64,000 bases of DNA from Allochromatium palmeri (GTDB taxonomy: Bacteria > Pseudomonadota > Gammaproteobacteria > Chromatiales > Chromatiaceae). The stretch covers positions 1 to 64,000 of the forward strand of contig NZ_WNKT01000014.1 in assembly GCF_009720725.1 (NCBI RefSeq), read 5' to 3'. Below the pieces are notes generated by a model that saw nothing but the letters and a program-made list of their open reading frames with translations, made no database searches and was not told the DNA's origin. Made by a program: the position numbers and the translations under genes. Below, one piece after another: positions 25,020 through 34,620 of this stretch. Position 1 is the stretch's first letter, and each line of letters opens with the position of its first letter.

Positions 25020-26819
25020 ATGGCCATCAAATCAGATCGCTGGATACGACGCATGGCCGTCGAACACGGCATGATCGACCCCTTCGAACCGGGCCAGGTG
25101 CGCGAGGGCGAGCATGGGCGCGTGATCTCCTATGGCACATCGAGCTACGGCTACGATGTACGCTGCGCCGATGAGTTCAAAATCTTCACCAATATCAACT
25201 CAGCGATCGTCGATCCCAAGAATTTCGACTCCAACAGCTTCGTCGATCTCAAATCCGACGTCTGCATCATTCCGCCGAATTCGTTTGCGCTGGCGCGCAC
25301 GGTGGAGTATTTCCGGATTCCGCGCAATGTGATGACGGTTTGTCTTGGAAAATGTTTGACGGCTGACACGCGCGTTGTCGATGCCGACACGGGCGCCTAT
25401 TTGCCCATCGTCGATTTTACCTTTGGTCGTTCGACGCTGGGCATGCAGGACTGGCGTCTGAAACCCGTCAAGGTCGGTGCTTTCGTACCCCAAGGCAAAA
25501 AGCCCGTTTATGAACTAAAGACACGTACAGGGCTGAAGATTCGCGCGACGGCCAATCATCCTTTTCGTCAGTTGCATGGCTGGACGGAATTGCAGGATCT
25601 CAAGCCCGGTGATCGGATTGCGGTTGCGCGTGAGGTTCCCGTTTTTGGCAAGACGCCGCTTCCCGATTGGGAGGCGATCCTGCTGGGTCTGATGATTTCT
25701 GAAGGGCAGTGCAAGACGCCTGGTTATAGTCCCGTTTTTACGACAGCCGATCCGGTTTTAGCTGATCTGCTTGATCGGTGCGTCAAAGAAGGTGAACTGG
25801 GCACGACGACTTTCAATGGCAAGTATGGCTATCGCCTTGTAAACAAAGCTGGGCGTGGCGGGATTCCGGAAAAAAATCGCGCTAATCAATGGCTTTCAGC
25901 TTATGGTCTCGATGTCAAGGCCGATGAAAAATTCGTTCCTCAAGCTATCTTTATGGCGCCAAAAGAGGCGACACGGTTGTTTCTTCAAGCGCTGTTTTCC
26001 GGGGATGGCGGTCTTTATGGATCTGGGCAGGGTTTTTTTCTCGAATATTATTCGAGTTCGCGCCGATTGATCGAGGACGTCCATCATCTTTTATTGAGAT
26101 TTGGAATATTCTCACTGATTCGCGAGAAAAGGACGTCTATCGGTACGGACGCTTATCGCATTCAGATCACAGATCGCGATCAAATCAGACGCTTTGCGGA
26201 TGAGGTTGGATTCTGGCCAGGCGCCGTCAAACAAATACGCCTGGAGCAAGAAATCATCCCGGCTGTGCTGGCGTTGGGGGCACGTCGGCGCAGCAACTTT
26301 GATACCTTGCCAAAAGCCGCCGGTGAACTACTGAAGACAGCCGTCGCGCGCGCCGGAATCAGTTTGAATGGCCTGGGCATTCACTCGAATCCAAGCCAAT
26401 CCGTTCCCTATCGGGCAGCGGCGCAAGTGGCCCTAGCGACTCAGGATCCCGATCTGCTACCGCTCATCGATGGGCCTGTTTGGGATGTCGTCGTCGATAT
26501 CCAGCCGGCGGGTGAAGAAGACGTTTTCGATCTGAGCATCCCGAACGTTCATAATTTCCTTGCCAACGGCATGATTGTACACAATTCGACTTACGCGCGC
26601 TGTGGGCTTATAGTGAACGTGACCCCTTTGGAACCCGAATGGGAGGGTCACGTCACCCTCGAGTTCTCCAACACCACGCCGCTGCCCGCGAAGATCTACG
26701 CCAACGAGGGCGTGGCACAGATCCTGTTTTTCGAATCCGACGAGGTCTGTGAGACGTCTTACAAGGATCGCGGCGGCAAGTACCAGGGACAGCGCGGCGT
26801 GACCCTGCCCAAGTCCTGA
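25020..26819 (+). CDS. dcd: dCTP deaminase interrupted in frame by an intein
   Basis: The open frame is 599 residues, three times the size of dCTP deaminase. Residues 1-111 and 523-599 join to a normal 188-residue Dcd, the length in Pseudomonas. The join restores [14 protein letters not shown], the conserved active-site strand (GKSSLAR in E. coli, Ser111 and Arg115), and the catalytic glutamate in HVTLEFSN. Residues 112-522 are an intein. Dcd converts dCTP to dUTP, the main dTMP precursor route in enteric bacteria, so splicing must be efficient if this is the only route. ATG 25020 has GAGG upstream. No frameshift or stop disturbs either part. Confidence 0.95.
   Translation: MAIKSDRWIRRMAVEHGMIDPFEPGQVREGEHGRVISYGTSSYGYDVRCADEFKIFTNINSAIVDPKNFDSNSFVDLKSDVCIIPPNSFALARTVEYFRIPRNVMTVCLGKCLTADTRVVDADTGAYLPIVDFTFGRSTLGMQDWRLKPVKVGAFVPQGKKPVYELKTRTGLKIRATANHPFRQLHGWTELQDLKPGDRIAVAREVPVFGKTPLPDWEAILLGLMISEGQCKTPGYSPVFTTADPVLADLLDRCVKEGELGTTTFNGKYGYRLVNKAGRGGIPEKNRANQWLSAYGLDVKADEKFVPQAIFMAPKEATRLFLQALFSGDGGLYGSGQGFFLEYYSSSRRLIEDVHHLLLRFGIFSLIREKRTSIGTDAYRIQITDRDQIRRFADEVGFWPGAVKQIRLEQEIIPAVLALGARRRSNFDTLPKAAGELLKTAVARAGISLNGLGIHSNPSQSVPYRAAAQVALATQDPDLLPLIDGPVWDVVVDIQPAGEEDVFDLSIPNVHNFLANGMIVHNSTYARCGLIVNVTPLEPEWEGHVTLEFSNTTPLPAKIYANEGVAQILFFESDEVCETSYKDRGGKYQGQRGVTLPKS
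25353..26585 (+). mobile_element. intein in Dcd with LAGLIDADG-type homing endonuclease motifs
   Basis: 411 codons. Splicing blocks: N-terminal Cys112 in [14 protein letters not shown] (block A), TANHPF at 177-182 (block B, with Thr and His), and block [23 protein letters not shown] ending His521-Asn522, with Ser523 as the +1 nucleophile. Between them are two DOD endonuclease motifs, [10 protein letters not shown] (221-230) and LFSGDGG (325-331), each with an acidic residue where the metal-binding Asp/Glu is expected. All splicing residues are present. The insert is visibly richer in A and T and in rare-looking codons (for example around 26031-26110) than the flanking gene, a sign of separate origin. 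Confidence 0.93.
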
Positions 26820-26889
26820 GTCCTGGATCACGGCCTGAATCGAGCGGCGCGCTGGTTCAGGTCAGCGTGCGTCGCGGTTTGGAGTCGCC

Positions 26890-27192
26890 TCAGAGCTTCG
26901 GTAGCACGATCGGGTCGCGCTTCTTGGGATTGTGACGATAGAGCGCGGCGACATTGCCGATGCGGCTGATGAGATCCGCGCCCGTGCGCTCGCAAATCAG
27001 GCCGATGGCGGCATCGCGCTCGTCGCGGTCGCCCGCGTTGACGCGGACCTTGAGTAATTCGTGGTGGTCGAGCGCAATCTCGATCTCGGCCAGGACCGGC
27101 TCGGTGAGGCCGTGCTGGCCGACGAGCACCACAGGCTTGAGATGATGGACCTGGGGCTTGAGCCAGCGTTTCTGTTTCTCGGTGATGGGCAT
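26890..27192 (-). CDS. yhbY: CRM-domain RNA-binding protein YhbY
   Basis: 100 residues from ATG 27192; the frame extends upstream, but MPITEKQKRWLKPQVHHLKP is the recognisable start. The CRM signature is intact: VLVGQHGLTEPVLAEIEIAL, ELLKVRV and the GNVAALYRHNPKK ending (GxxxxxYR). YhbY associates with pre-50S ribosomal subunits in E. coli. It is convergent with dcd (70 bases between) and divergent from aroA. In E. coli yhbY neighbours rrmJ-ftsH; these are not here. Confidence 0.92.
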   Translation of the reverse strand: MPITEKQKRWLKPQVHHLKPVVLVGQHGLTEPVLAEIEIALDHHELLKVRVNAGDRDERDAAIGLICERTGADLISRIGNVAALYRHNPKKRDPIVLPKL

Positions 27193-27379
27193 GGGGTCGA
27201 TCTTTAGGGTGTGGACTGGAGGACGCCGCTTCGATGGGCGTCCGACGTGACGCTCGAACGAATCGGTCCGACATCCTACTCGAATTTCCGCCCCAGCGTT
27301 GCGCGCGTTGGTTCGCCGGCCAGCGGCTGCTACAATCCCAGCCCTTTCATCACCGGCCACGCGAGCCTTGGGAGATGCC

Positions 27380-28714
27380 TTGTCCTCGCTCATCGATCAT
27401 CGCTACCTCATCACCCCCGGCGGCGCACTGCGCGGACGTCTGCGCGTACCGGGCGACAAGTCGATCTCGCATCGCTCCATCATGCTCTCGGCCATCGCCG
27501 AGGGTCGGACCCAGATCAGCGGCTTTCTGGAAGGTGCCGACGCCCTGGCCACGCTCGCGGCCTTTCGCGCCATGGGCGTGTCGATCGAAGGACCGAACGA
27601 CGGCGAGCTGATCGTCGATGGGGTCGGACTGCGTGGTCTGCGTGCACCCGAGACGTCGCTCGACATGGGCAACTCAGGCACCGCCATGCGCCTGCTCTCT
27701 GGACTGCTGGCGGGGCAGGGGTTCACGACCACGCTGGTGGGCGATGATTCGCTGACACGCCGTCCGATGCGCCGCGTCACCGAGCCGCTGGCGCTCATGG
27801 GCGCCCAGATCCGCACCAGCCCGACCGGCACCGCGCCCCTGACCATCGAGCCGGTGGACCATCTAAGCGGCATCGAATACCGCCTGCCGATGGCCAGCGC
27901 CCAGGTCAAGTCCTGCCTGATGCTGGCCGGACTCTATGCCCAGGGCGAGACCTGCATCCACGAGCCGGAGCCAACGCGCGACCACACCGAACGCATGCTG
28001 ACCGCTTTCGGCTACTCGGTACGCCGCCAGGGACTGCGCGTCTGTCTGAGCGGCGGCGGACGGTTGACCGGCTGCCGACTGCGTATCCCATCCGATATTT
28101 CCTCGGTGGCGTTCTTTCTGGTCGGTGCCAGCATCGCGCCCGGTTCGGATCTGCGGCTCGAAGAGGTCGGCATCAATCCGACCCGAGTCGGTGTCATCAA
28201 CATCCTGCGCGCCATGGGCGCCGACATCGAACTGCTCGACCGGCGCACCGCCGGCGGCGAGCCGGTAGCCGACATTCGCGTCAAGTCGGCGCGGTTGCGC
28301 GGTATCCAGATTCCGGTCGATCAGGTGCCGCTGGCCATCGACGAATTCCCCGCGATCTTCATCGCCGCCGCCTGTGCCGAGGGTGAAACGGTGCTGACCG
28401 GCGCCGAGGAGCTGCGCGTCAAGGAGAGCGATCGCATCCAGGTCATGGCCGATGGTCTGCTCAAACTCGGCATCCAGGCCGAACCGACCCCGGACGGCAT
28501 CCGCATTCAGGGCGGCGCCCTGGGTTCGGCCACCGGCGAGAACGCCATCGAGGCCCAGGGCGACCATCGCATCGCCATGTCGTTTGCGATCGCCGGACTG
28601 CGCGCCAGCGGGCCGATCGAGGTGCGCGACTGCGCCAATGTCGAGACCTCGTTCCCCGGCTTCCCGCAACTGGCGTCACGCGCCGGGCTGACGATCGAGG
28701 AGCAGCGCCCATGA
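27380..28714 (+). CDS. aroA: 3-phosphoshikimate 1-carboxyvinyltransferase (EPSP synthase)
   Basis: 444 residues from TTG 27380, chosen because GGAG lies five bases upstream. The two-lobed fold is marked by [68 protein letters not shown], the catalytic Asp/Glu in [19 protein letters not shown] and [17 protein letters not shown], then [12 protein letters not shown]. These match the class II (CP4-like) branch better than the E. coli class I. The glycine in NSGTAMR is retained where CP4 has alanine. It makes EPSP for chorismate and overlaps cmk by four bases. Confidence 0.95.
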   Translation: MSSLIDHRYLITPGGALRGRLRVPGDKSISHRSIMLSAIAEGRTQISGFLEGADALATLAAFRAMGVSIEGPNDGELIVDGVGLRGLRAPETSLDMGNSGTAMRLLSGLLAGQGFTTTLVGDDSLTRRPMRRVTEPLALMGAQIRTSPTGTAPLTIEPVDHLSGIEYRLPMASAQVKSCLMLAGLYAQGETCIHEPEPTRDHTERMLTAFGYSVRRQGLRVCLSGGGRLTGCRLRIPSDISSVAFFLVGASIAPGSDLRLEEVGINPTRVGVINILRAMGADIELLDRRTAGGEPVADIRVKSARLRGIQIPVDQVPLAIDEFPAIFIAAACAEGETVLTGAEELRVKESDRIQVMADGLLKLGIQAEPTPDGIRIQGGALGSATGENAIEAQGDHRIAMSFAIAGLRASGPIEVRDCANVETSFPGFPQLASRAGLTIEEQRP

Positions 28715-29394
28715 CCTCGGCTCCGATCCTCACCATCGACGGCCCCTCCGGCACCGGCAAGGGCACGCTCATGCAGCTCCTGGCCGAGCAGCTCGGCTGG
28801 CACGCGCTCGACAGCGGCGCGCTCTATCGGGTGCTGGGTCTGGCCGCCGGTCGGCAGGGGTTGGATCTCGACGACCCCGAGGCCCTGACTCCGCTGGCCG
28901 CCGCCCTGCCGGTCGAATTCCAGGCCGGACGGGTGCTGCTGGCCGGCGAGGACGTCAGCGACGCCATCCGTACCGAGGAGGCCGGCATGGCCGCTTCACG
29001 CGTGGCCGCCCATCCGGGCGTGCGTTCGGCCCTGCTCGACTGGCAGCGCCGCTTTGCCCGCGCGCCGGGTCTGGTCGCCGATGGACGCGACATGGGCACC
29101 GTGGTCTTTCCTCAAGCGCCGCTCAAAATTTTTCTCGACGCCAGCCCCGAGATCCGTGCCGAACGCCGCTATAAACAGTTGAAGGAGAAGGGGTTGGATG
29201 CTAACCTCCCGCAACTTGTAACGGACATCCGCGAACGGGACGCGCGCGACCGGTCCCGCCCGGTGGCACCTCTGTGTCCCGCCGAAGATGCCGTATTGGT
29301 GGATTCCACCCAGATGTCCATTGCTGAAGTGCTCGATCGAGTCCTGGAAGAGGTTAGGCGCGTCTTCCCTGAATCGATCGCCCGAGGCGACTAA
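28711..29394 (+). CDS. cmk: cytidylate kinase
   Basis: 227 residues, the E. coli size. P-loop [19 protein letters not shown], the NMP-binding [33 protein letters not shown], and the lid with [11 protein letters not shown] and [11 protein letters not shown]. It phosphorylates CMP and dCMP. ATG overlaps the aroA stop codon (ATGA), so the two are translationally coupled. A terminator-like hairpin follows before rpsA. Order aroA-cmk-rpsA-ihfB is the classic gammaproteobacterial arrangement. Confidence 0.95.
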   Translation: MTSAPILTIDGPSGTGKGTLMQLLAEQLGWHALDSGALYRVLGLAAGRQGLDLDDPEALTPLAAALPVEFQAGRVLLAGEDVSDAIRTEEAGMAASRVAAHPGVRSALLDWQRRFARAPGLVADGRDMGTVVFPQAPLKIFLDASPEIRAERRYKQLKEKGLDANLPQLVTDIRERDARDRSRPVAPLCPAEDAVLVDSTQMSIAEVLDRVLEEVRRVFPESIARGD

Positions 29395-29459
29395 GACCGC
29401 CTGCGTCTTGCCCGTCCAAGCTACTTGGGCCGGCGGCAGAGAGCGGTCGAAACAGGCAG

Positions 29460-29491
29460 GGTCGACGTGGAGAGCGTCGACCTTTTCGTTT
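29460..29491 (+). terminator. intrinsic terminator or attenuator between cmk and rpsA
   Basis: GGTCGACG (29460-29467) and CGTCGACC (29475-29482) form a perfect 8-bp GC-rich stem with a 7-base loop, followed by TTTTCGTTT. It sits 66 bp downstream of cmk and 65 bp before rpsA. It would end aroA-cmk transcription or attenuate read-through into rpsA. Confidence 0.7.
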
Positions 29492-29556
29492 ACTTAAAAC
29501 ACCCCTCGTCCCGGATGGGGCGGGTCAGCGCGCCATTCTCAGGATACTTGGATCTC

Positions 29557-31239
29557 ATGACCGAAAGCTTCGCCGAACTCTTTGAACAAAGTCTGAATAC
29601 CACCCAGCTCCAGCCGGGTACCATCGTCGTCGGCACTGTCATCGACATCACCGCCGACAACGTCGTGATCAATGCCGGACTCAAGTCCGAGGGCATCATC
29701 CCGCGCTCCCAGTTCATCAGCCCCGAGGGCGAGCTGGAAGTGGCGATCGGCGACGAGGTCGAGGTCGCCCTCGACGCCGTCGAGGACGGCTTCGGCGTGA
29801 CCCGGCTGTCGCGTGAGAAGGCCAAGCGCTTCGCGGCCTGGGATTATCTGGAGAAGGCGTTCGAGAACGCCGAGACCGTCAAGGGTCTCATCAACGGCAA
29901 GGTCAAGGGCGGCTTCACCGTCGATCTGGGCACGGTACGCGCCTTCCTGCCCGGCTCGCTGGTCGACGTGCGTCCGGTGCGCGACACCACCTATCTCGAA
30001 GGCAAGGAGCAAGAGTTCAAGGTCATCAAGCTCGATCGCAAGCGCAACAACGTTGTGGTCTCGCGTCGTGCCGTGGTCGAGGAAGAGTACAGCGCCGAGC
30101 GCGAGCAGCTGCTCAAGAACCTGGAAGAGGGCATGGAAGTCAAGGGTGTGGTCAAGAACCTCACCGACTACGGCGCCTTCCTGGATCTGGGCGGCATCGA
30201 CGGCCTGCTGCACATCACCGACATGGCCTGGCGTCGCGTCAAGCATCCGTCGGAAGTGGTCGAGATCGGCGACGAAATCAGCGTCAAGGTGCTCAAGTTC
30301 GACCGCGAGCGTCAGCGCGTCTCGCTTGGCCTCAAGCAGATGGGCGAGGATCCGTGGGTCAATATCTCGCGTCGCTATCCCGAGAGCACCCGCGTCTTCG
30401 GTAAGGTCACCAACATCGCCGACTACGGCTGCTTCGTCGAGATCGAAGAGGGCGTCGAGGGTCTGGTGCACGTCTCCGAGATGGACTGGACCAACAAGAA
30501 CATCCATCCCTCCAAGGTCGTCAACCTCGGCGACGAGGTCGAGGTCATGGTGCTGGACATCGACGAGGAGCGTCGCCGCATCTCGCTCGGCATCAAGCAG
30601 TGCGCCATGAACCCCTGGGAAGAGTTCGCCGTCACCCACAAGAAGGGCGATCACGTCTCCGGCAAGATCAAGTCGATCACCGACTTCGGCATCTTCATCG
30701 GTCTGGACGGCGGCATCGACGGTCTGGTCCATCTGTCCGACATCTCCTGGGACGAAGCCGGCGAGCAGGCGTTGCGTCGCTACAAGAAGGGCGACGAGCT
30801 CGAAACCGTGGTGCTGTCGGTTGATCCCGAGCGCGAGCGCATCTCGCTGGGCGTCAAGCAGCTCGACAAGGATCCGTTCTCCAGCTTCGTCGCCCTGCAT
30901 GATAAGGGCAGCGTCGTGACCGGCGTGGTCGCTGATGTCGACCCCAAGGGCGCGACCATCACGCTCGGCGATGGCGTCGAGGGCTATCTGCGTGCCTCCG
31001 AGATCTCGCGTGATCGCGTTGAAGACGCGCGCGCCGTGCTCAAGGTCGGCGAGGAAATCGAAGCCAAGTTCCTGGGCGTCGATCGCAAGAACCGCACCCT
31101 GTCGCTGTCGATGAAGGCCAAGGACGTCGAGGAAGAGCAGAGCGCGATCAAGGGCTACTCGCGTGATGCAGCCAGCACCGCCACCACGCTCGGCGATCTG
31201 CTCAAGGAGCAAATGGAAGAGGCTCAGCGCGGGAACTGA
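29557..31239 (+). CDS. rpsA: 30S ribosomal protein S1
   Basis: 560 residues (E. coli 557). Six S1 RNA-binding repeats can be followed, from [20 protein letters not shown] through [40 protein letters not shown] and [20 protein letters not shown] to the last [20 protein letters not shown]. Start ATG 29557 gives [13 protein letters not shown]; its ribosome site is weak (AGGAT far upstream), as is usual for rpsA, whose leader is recognised and autoregulated through structure. It brings mRNA to the 30S subunit. A terminator follows, then ihfB. Confidence 0.96.
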   Translation: MTESFAELFEQSLNTTQLQPGTIVVGTVIDITADNVVINAGLKSEGIIPRSQFISPEGELEVAIGDEVEVALDAVEDGFGVTRLSREKAKRFAAWDYLEKAFENAETVKGLINGKVKGGFTVDLGTVRAFLPGSLVDVRPVRDTTYLEGKEQEFKVIKLDRKRNNVVVSRRAVVEEEYSAEREQLLKNLEEGMEVKGVVKNLTDYGAFLDLGGIDGLLHITDMAWRRVKHPSEVVEIGDEISVKVLKFDRERQRVSLGLKQMGEDPWVNISRRYPESTRVFGKVTNIADYGCFVEIEEGVEGLVHVSEMDWTNKNIHPSKVVNLGDEVEVMVLDIDEERRRISLGIKQCAMNPWEEFAVTHKKGDHVSGKIKSITDFGIFIGLDGGIDGLVHLSDISWDEAGEQALRRYKKGDELETVVLSVDPERERISLGVKQLDKDPFSSFVALHDKGSVVTGVVADVDPKGATITLGDGVEGYLRASEISRDRVEDARAVLKVGEEIEAKFLGVDRKNRTLSLSMKAKDVEEEQSAIKGYSRDAASTATTLGDLLKEQMEEAQRGN

Positions 31240-31262
31240 TCCCGTCTGAAGCCGCAAGGATT

Positions 31263-31299
31263 CGGGAACCGGTCATCTGATCGGTTCCCGATCATTTTT
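31263..31299 (+). terminator. intrinsic terminator after rpsA
   Basis: CGGGAACCG (31263-31271) pairs with CGGTTCCCG (31282-31290) in a 9-bp stem, followed by ATCATTTTT. It separates rpsA from ihfB, whose start is 16 bases further on, so ihfB expression depends on read-through or on a promoter inside this short gap. Confidence 0.75.
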
Positions 31300-31314
31300 C
31301 CAGGAGTCGACGAT

Positions 31315-31677
31315 ATGACGAAATCGGAGCTGATCGACATTCTGGCTGCCGACCAAGACCATCTCCCCTACAAAGACGTCGAGGAGGCGGTCAGAAAGAT
31401 CCTCGAACGCATGAGTACAGCACTAGCTACCGGAGAGCGGATCGAGATCCGTGGTTTCGGCAGTTTCTCGCTGCACTACCGCCCGCCACGCATCGGGCGC
31501 AATCCCAAAACGGGTGAATCGGTCGCTCTGGCCGCCAAATACGTCCCCCATTTCAAGCCGGGCAAGGAACTGCGCGATCGCGTCAACCAAGCCTTCCAGC
31601 ATTCACAGTGGCCTGACCAGGTCTCCTCGTCCGAGGACGACGACGCGCCGAACGTTCCGATGTCAGCCCTCGGCTGA
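31315..31677 (+). CDS. ihfB: integration host factor, beta subunit
   Basis: 120 residues. The DNA-bending core is standard: [48 protein letters not shown] (the beta-arm with the intercalating proline), [17 protein letters not shown]-terminal tail of about 25 residues ([17 protein letters not shown]) makes it longer than E. coli IhfB (94). AGGAG lies ahead of ATG 31315. It heterodimerises with IhfA, not in the window. The 3' end overlaps the convergent phoR by 15 bases. Confidence 0.95.
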   Translation: MTKSELIDILAADQDHLPYKDVEEAVRKILERMSTALATGERIEIRGFGSFSLHYRPPRIGRNPKTGESVALAAKYVPHFKPGKELRDRVNQAFQHSQWPDQVSSSEDDDAPNVPMSALG

Positions 31678-33063
31678 TGTGCGGCTGAGCGGCGTCTGGA
31701 TCTCATCGCCCAGGATCTCGTCCCGCTCGTCCCTGATCAGGGCGCGCTTGGCCGGAAAGCCGCAGACGAAGCGCGATCCACGCCCAAGCTCGCTCGCCAT
31801 TCTGAGCCGTCCATCGTGCCGATTGAGCACATGCTTGACGATGGCCAATCCCAGACCTGTGCCGCCCGATTCGCGTGAGCGCGCGCGGTCGACGCGATAA
31901 AAGCGCTCGGTCAGTCGCGGCAGATGCTCGGGCGGGATGCCTGGACCGTCGTCGATGACGCTGAATTCGGCCTCATCGGCGCTACGGCGCCAGACGACGC
32001 GGATATGTGTGCCATCGGGTGTGTGTTTGACGGCGTTGAAGACCAGGTTGGAGAACGCGCTGCGTAGTTCGGGGGCACTGCCGAGCAGCAGCAGATCCTC
32101 ATCGACCTGGCTCTCGACACTGTGTCGGCCGTTGCTCAGCGTCTGGGCCTCCTGCAGGATCAGATGGATCTCGTCAGGAATATCCACGGACTCCTGCTCC
32201 TCGGGACGCTCGCGCATCTCCAATCGCGAGAGTGTCAACAGATCCTCGATGATCGAGCACATGCGGTCGGTCTGATTGCGCATCAGGGTCAGCGGACGGC
32301 GATGATGATCCGGCGTGCCGGTCGCATCGAGCAAGGTCTCCAGGAAACCGGCGATCACGGTCAGGGGAGTGCGCAACTCGTGCGAGGCATTGGCGACGAA
32401 ATCGCGCCGGATCATGTTGAGGTGGTAGATCTTGGTGATATCGCGCCCGACCACCAGACGCTGTTTCTTGCGCTCGCCGAAGGGCGTGATGCGCAGCGAA
32501 AGCATGATGGCTCGATTGTGCTCTGGGGCGATATCGAGCGGGCGCATGTATTCGCCCGCCTCGATGAAGGGCAGGATCTCAGGCTGAGTCAGGATGTCGG
32601 TGAGCGGGCGTCGGTCGTCCTCGGGCCAGCGAACGTTCATCAGCTTGGTGGCCGCCGGATTGGCCCATTCGATACGATGCTGTTTATCGAGGATGACCAG
32701 GGCATCGGGCACCGCGTTGGCCGCCTCGCGAAAGCGCCGGCTGAAGCGGATCTGACGCTTGCGGCTCTTGCGACCCCGTTGCTGATAGCGCGCAAGGCCG
32801 CGATAGACCTCGCCCCAGAGTCCGAGCGGAAAGGGTGGGGCGAGCCGATGCTGGCGCCGGATCAGGAGCACGAGCCGGATCAGCAGCCAGGGATGACGCA
32901 GCAGCGGCGGGAGACACACCCAGGGCCAGACCCAGGCCGGATCGAGGCCGAGTTCGATGGCCAGCAGCCCCACGGGCACTGGAGCGAGCAGCAGCGCGAC
33001 ATCGAAGAGCACGGCCTGGCCCAATGCGCGGCGCACCATCGAGTGAGGCGTTGCACGGCTCAA
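31663..33063 (-). CDS. phoR: phosphate regulon sensor histidine kinase PhoR
   Basis: 466 residues starting at TTG 33063, which overlaps the phoB stop (TTGA); ATG 33039 is an alternative. Two membrane segments at about 15-70 ([39 protein letters not shown]), a charged linker, a PAS domain ([20 protein letters not shown]), then the kinase core: H-box [21 protein letters not shown]-box [15 protein letters not shown]-boxes [10 protein letters not shown] and [13 protein letters not shown]. It senses phosphate via PstSCAB-PhoU in E. coli and phosphorylates PhoB. pstSCAB and phoU are not here. Confidence 0.95.
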   Translation of the reverse strand: MSRATPHSMVRRALGQAVLFDVALLLAPVPVGLLAIELGLDPAWVWPWVCLPPLLRHPWLLIRLVLLIRRQHRLAPPFPLGLWGEVYRGLARYQQRGRKSRKRQIRFSRRFREAANAVPDALVILDKQHRIEWANPAATKLMNVRWPEDDRRPLTDILTQPEILPFIEAGEYMRPLDIAPEHNRAIMLSLRITPFGERKKQRLVVGRDITKIYHLNMIRRDFVANASHELRTPLTVIAGFLETLLDATGTPDHHRRPLTLMRNQTDRMCSIIEDLLTLSRLEMRERPEEQESVDIPDEIHLILQEAQTLSNGRHSVESQVDEDLLLLGSAPELRSAFSNLVFNAVKHTPDGTHIRVVWRRSADEAEFSVIDDGPGIPPEHLPRLTERFYRVDRARSRESGGTGLGLAIVKHVLNRHDGRLRMASELGRGSRFVCGFPAKRALIRDERDEILGDEIQTPLSRTSAEG

Positions 33064-33746
33064 GTTTTGTCCGAGAATCGATAGCCGACGCCGCGCACGG
33101 TTTGCAGCAGCCGGTCATGTCCGGTCGGCTCCAGGGCTTTGCGCAGACGGCGTACATGCACATCCACGGTGCGCTCTTCGACATAGACCTGATCGCCCCA
33201 GACCTGATCGAGCAGTTGCGAGCGGCTGAACGCGCGGTCGGCATGGGTCATGAAAAAATGCAGCAGCCGATACTCGGTCGGTGCGACCTCGATCGCGCGT
33301 CCATCGACCGTGACCCGATGCCCGAGATTGTCCATCACCAGTCCGCCGATCTCGATCTCGTCGGTCGAGGCGTCCGGCTTGGCGCGCCGCAGGACGGCCT
33401 TGACGCGCGCGACCATCTCGCGCGGCGAAAAGGGCTTGGCGATGTAGTCATCGGCGCCCGTATCGAGTCCCTTGACGCGGTCCTCTTCTTCGCCGCGTGC
33501 GCTGACCATGATGATGGGAATCGACTTGGTTTTGGAACTCTGTTTGAGTTGTTGGGCCAACTCCAGTCCAGAGCGTCCGGGCAGCATCCAGTCGAGCAGA
33601 ATCAGATCCGGGGTCTCGTTGCTCAACAGCTTGCGTGCCTCATCGGCATGACCGGCCTCCACGACGCGAAACTCCGAGCTTTCGAGCGCAAACCGCATCA
33701 CCTCGCGGATGTCCGGCTCGTCATCGATGACCAGAATGGTTGTCAT
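33060..33746 (-). CDS. phoB: phosphate regulon response regulator PhoB
   Basis: 228 residues from ATG 33746 (TTG 33752 two codons earlier is possible). Receiver domain with the acidic pair in [14 protein letters not shown], phospho-acceptor Asp in [17 protein letters not shown], and Lys in [13 protein letters not shown]; OmpR-type winged helix with [20 protein letters not shown] and [20 protein letters not shown]. The W-G[19 protein letters not shown] pattern is specific to PhoB. It is transcribed before phoR with a four-base overlap. A possible Pho box lies upstream at 33805-33825. Confidence 0.96.
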   Translation of the reverse strand: MTTILVIDDEPDIREVMRFALESSEFRVVEAGHADEARKLLSNETPDLILLDWMLPGRSGLELAQQLKQSSKTKSIPIIMVSARGEEEDRVKGLDTGADDYIAKPFSPREMVARVKAVLRRAKPDASTDEIEIGGLVMDNLGHRVTVDGRAIEVAPTEYRLLHFFMTHADRAFSRSQLLDQVWGDQVYVEERTVDVHVRRLRKALEPTGHDRLLQTVRGVGYRFSDKT

Positions 33747-33804
33747 GGGCAATGGACCTGAAAACTAAAATGGAAAAAGCATTCGTGCGCTGGGAGTCGA
33801 GCAT

Positions 33805-33825
33805 TTTATTGACGATCGATGACAG
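33805..33825 (-). promoter_or_regulatory. possible Pho box upstream of phoB
   Basis: The minus strand reads CTGTCATCGATCGTCAATAA. The first unit CTGTCAT is perfect; the second (TCGTCAA) keeps GTCA but is one base out of the 11-bp register. It is 59-79 bp before the phoB start, where autoregulation is expected. Weak second half keeps confidence low. Confidence 0.3.
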
Positions 33826-34018
33826 TCCCGTGACCAACAGGTGGAAACGGCCGAGCGGGCACCCACCGGCTCCGCGTCTTCAGGGCTGTCACAATGCGTT
33901 CTGCCCACCGGCGTCTCTTGTCGAATCCGCTCAGGAGGACTAGTGTAAACCGTCATTGACACGCGAGACGCCAAGCAACCCCTATGGCGAGCATTGAGGA
34001 GACCCTGAGGAGACTATG

Positions 34019-34585
34019 ATGAGTGAAGGCGACATTCTGAAACGCGAACCAATCTATCAGGGAGCGGTCATCGAGGTGTCTGTTGAGACGGTCGAATTAC
34101 CCGACGGCAGCCAGGTCGACCTGGAAATGGTCCGGCATCCGGGTGGTGCGGCGGCCGTAGCACTCGATGAGCAAGAGCGCGTCTGTCTGCTGCGTCAATT
34201 TCGCCATGCAGCCAGGGGCTGGATCTGGGAGTTGCCCGCCGGTCGCATCGACGCGGGTGAGGCACCGGGTGCGACTGCACGGCGCGAACTGGCCGAGGAA
34301 GCCGGACTCAAGGCCGACGACTGGATCGACCTCGGCTCCATGTACAGCTCGCCCGGCATCTTCGATGAGGTCATCCATCTGTGGCTGGGACGCGGTCTGA
34401 GCGAACTTCCGCACGAACACGAGCATGGCGAGGTCATCGAGATCCACTGGATGCCATTGAGCCAGGCGCTTGACTGGTGCGACGATGGCACCATCACCGA
34501 TGGTAAGACGCTGGTCGGACTCTATCGGACCAGTGCGTATCTCAAGAGCCAGGCTGAGCTGTTGTCGGAAGATCCAGGCTGTTGA
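34019..34585 (+). CDS. nudF: Nudix hydrolase, ADP-ribose pyrophosphatase type
   Basis: 188 residues from the second of two adjacent ATGs (34016, 34019), which is better spaced from AGGAG. The Nudix box is complete: GRIDAGEAPGATARRELAEE-AGL matches GX5EX7REUXEEXGU. Upstream HPGGAAAVALDEQERVCLLR and RGWIWELPAGRIDAGE, and downstream MYSSPGIFDEVIHLWLGRGL are typical of NudF/ADP-ribose pyrophosphatases. Substrate preference is by family likeness only. It is divergent from phoB and 35 bases before the HDOD gene. Confidence 0.88.
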   Translation: MSEGDILKREPIYQGAVIEVSVETVELPDGSQVDLEMVRHPGGAAAVALDEQERVCLLRQFRHAARGWIWELPAGRIDAGEAPGATARRELAEEAGLKADDWIDLGSMYSSPGIFDEVIHLWLGRGLSELPHEHEHGEVIEIHWMPLSQALDWCDDGTITDGKTLVGLYRTSAYLKSQAELLSEDPGC

Positions 34586-34620
34586 GCACCTGTCTGTTGC
34601 GTCCCATAAGATGAGGCGAC

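Noticed and set aside
29539-31257. 572-codon open frame on the minus strand across rpsA
   Set aside because: It mirrors the rpsA codons in a GC-rich gene, has low-complexity Asp/Ala/Gly/Leu/Val-rich content and no family motif; rpsA on the plus strand is unmistakable.
33890-33910. CTGTCACAATGCGTTCTGCC as a Pho box for nudF
   Set aside because: Only the first half fits; the second unit is missing and the site is better explained as chance.
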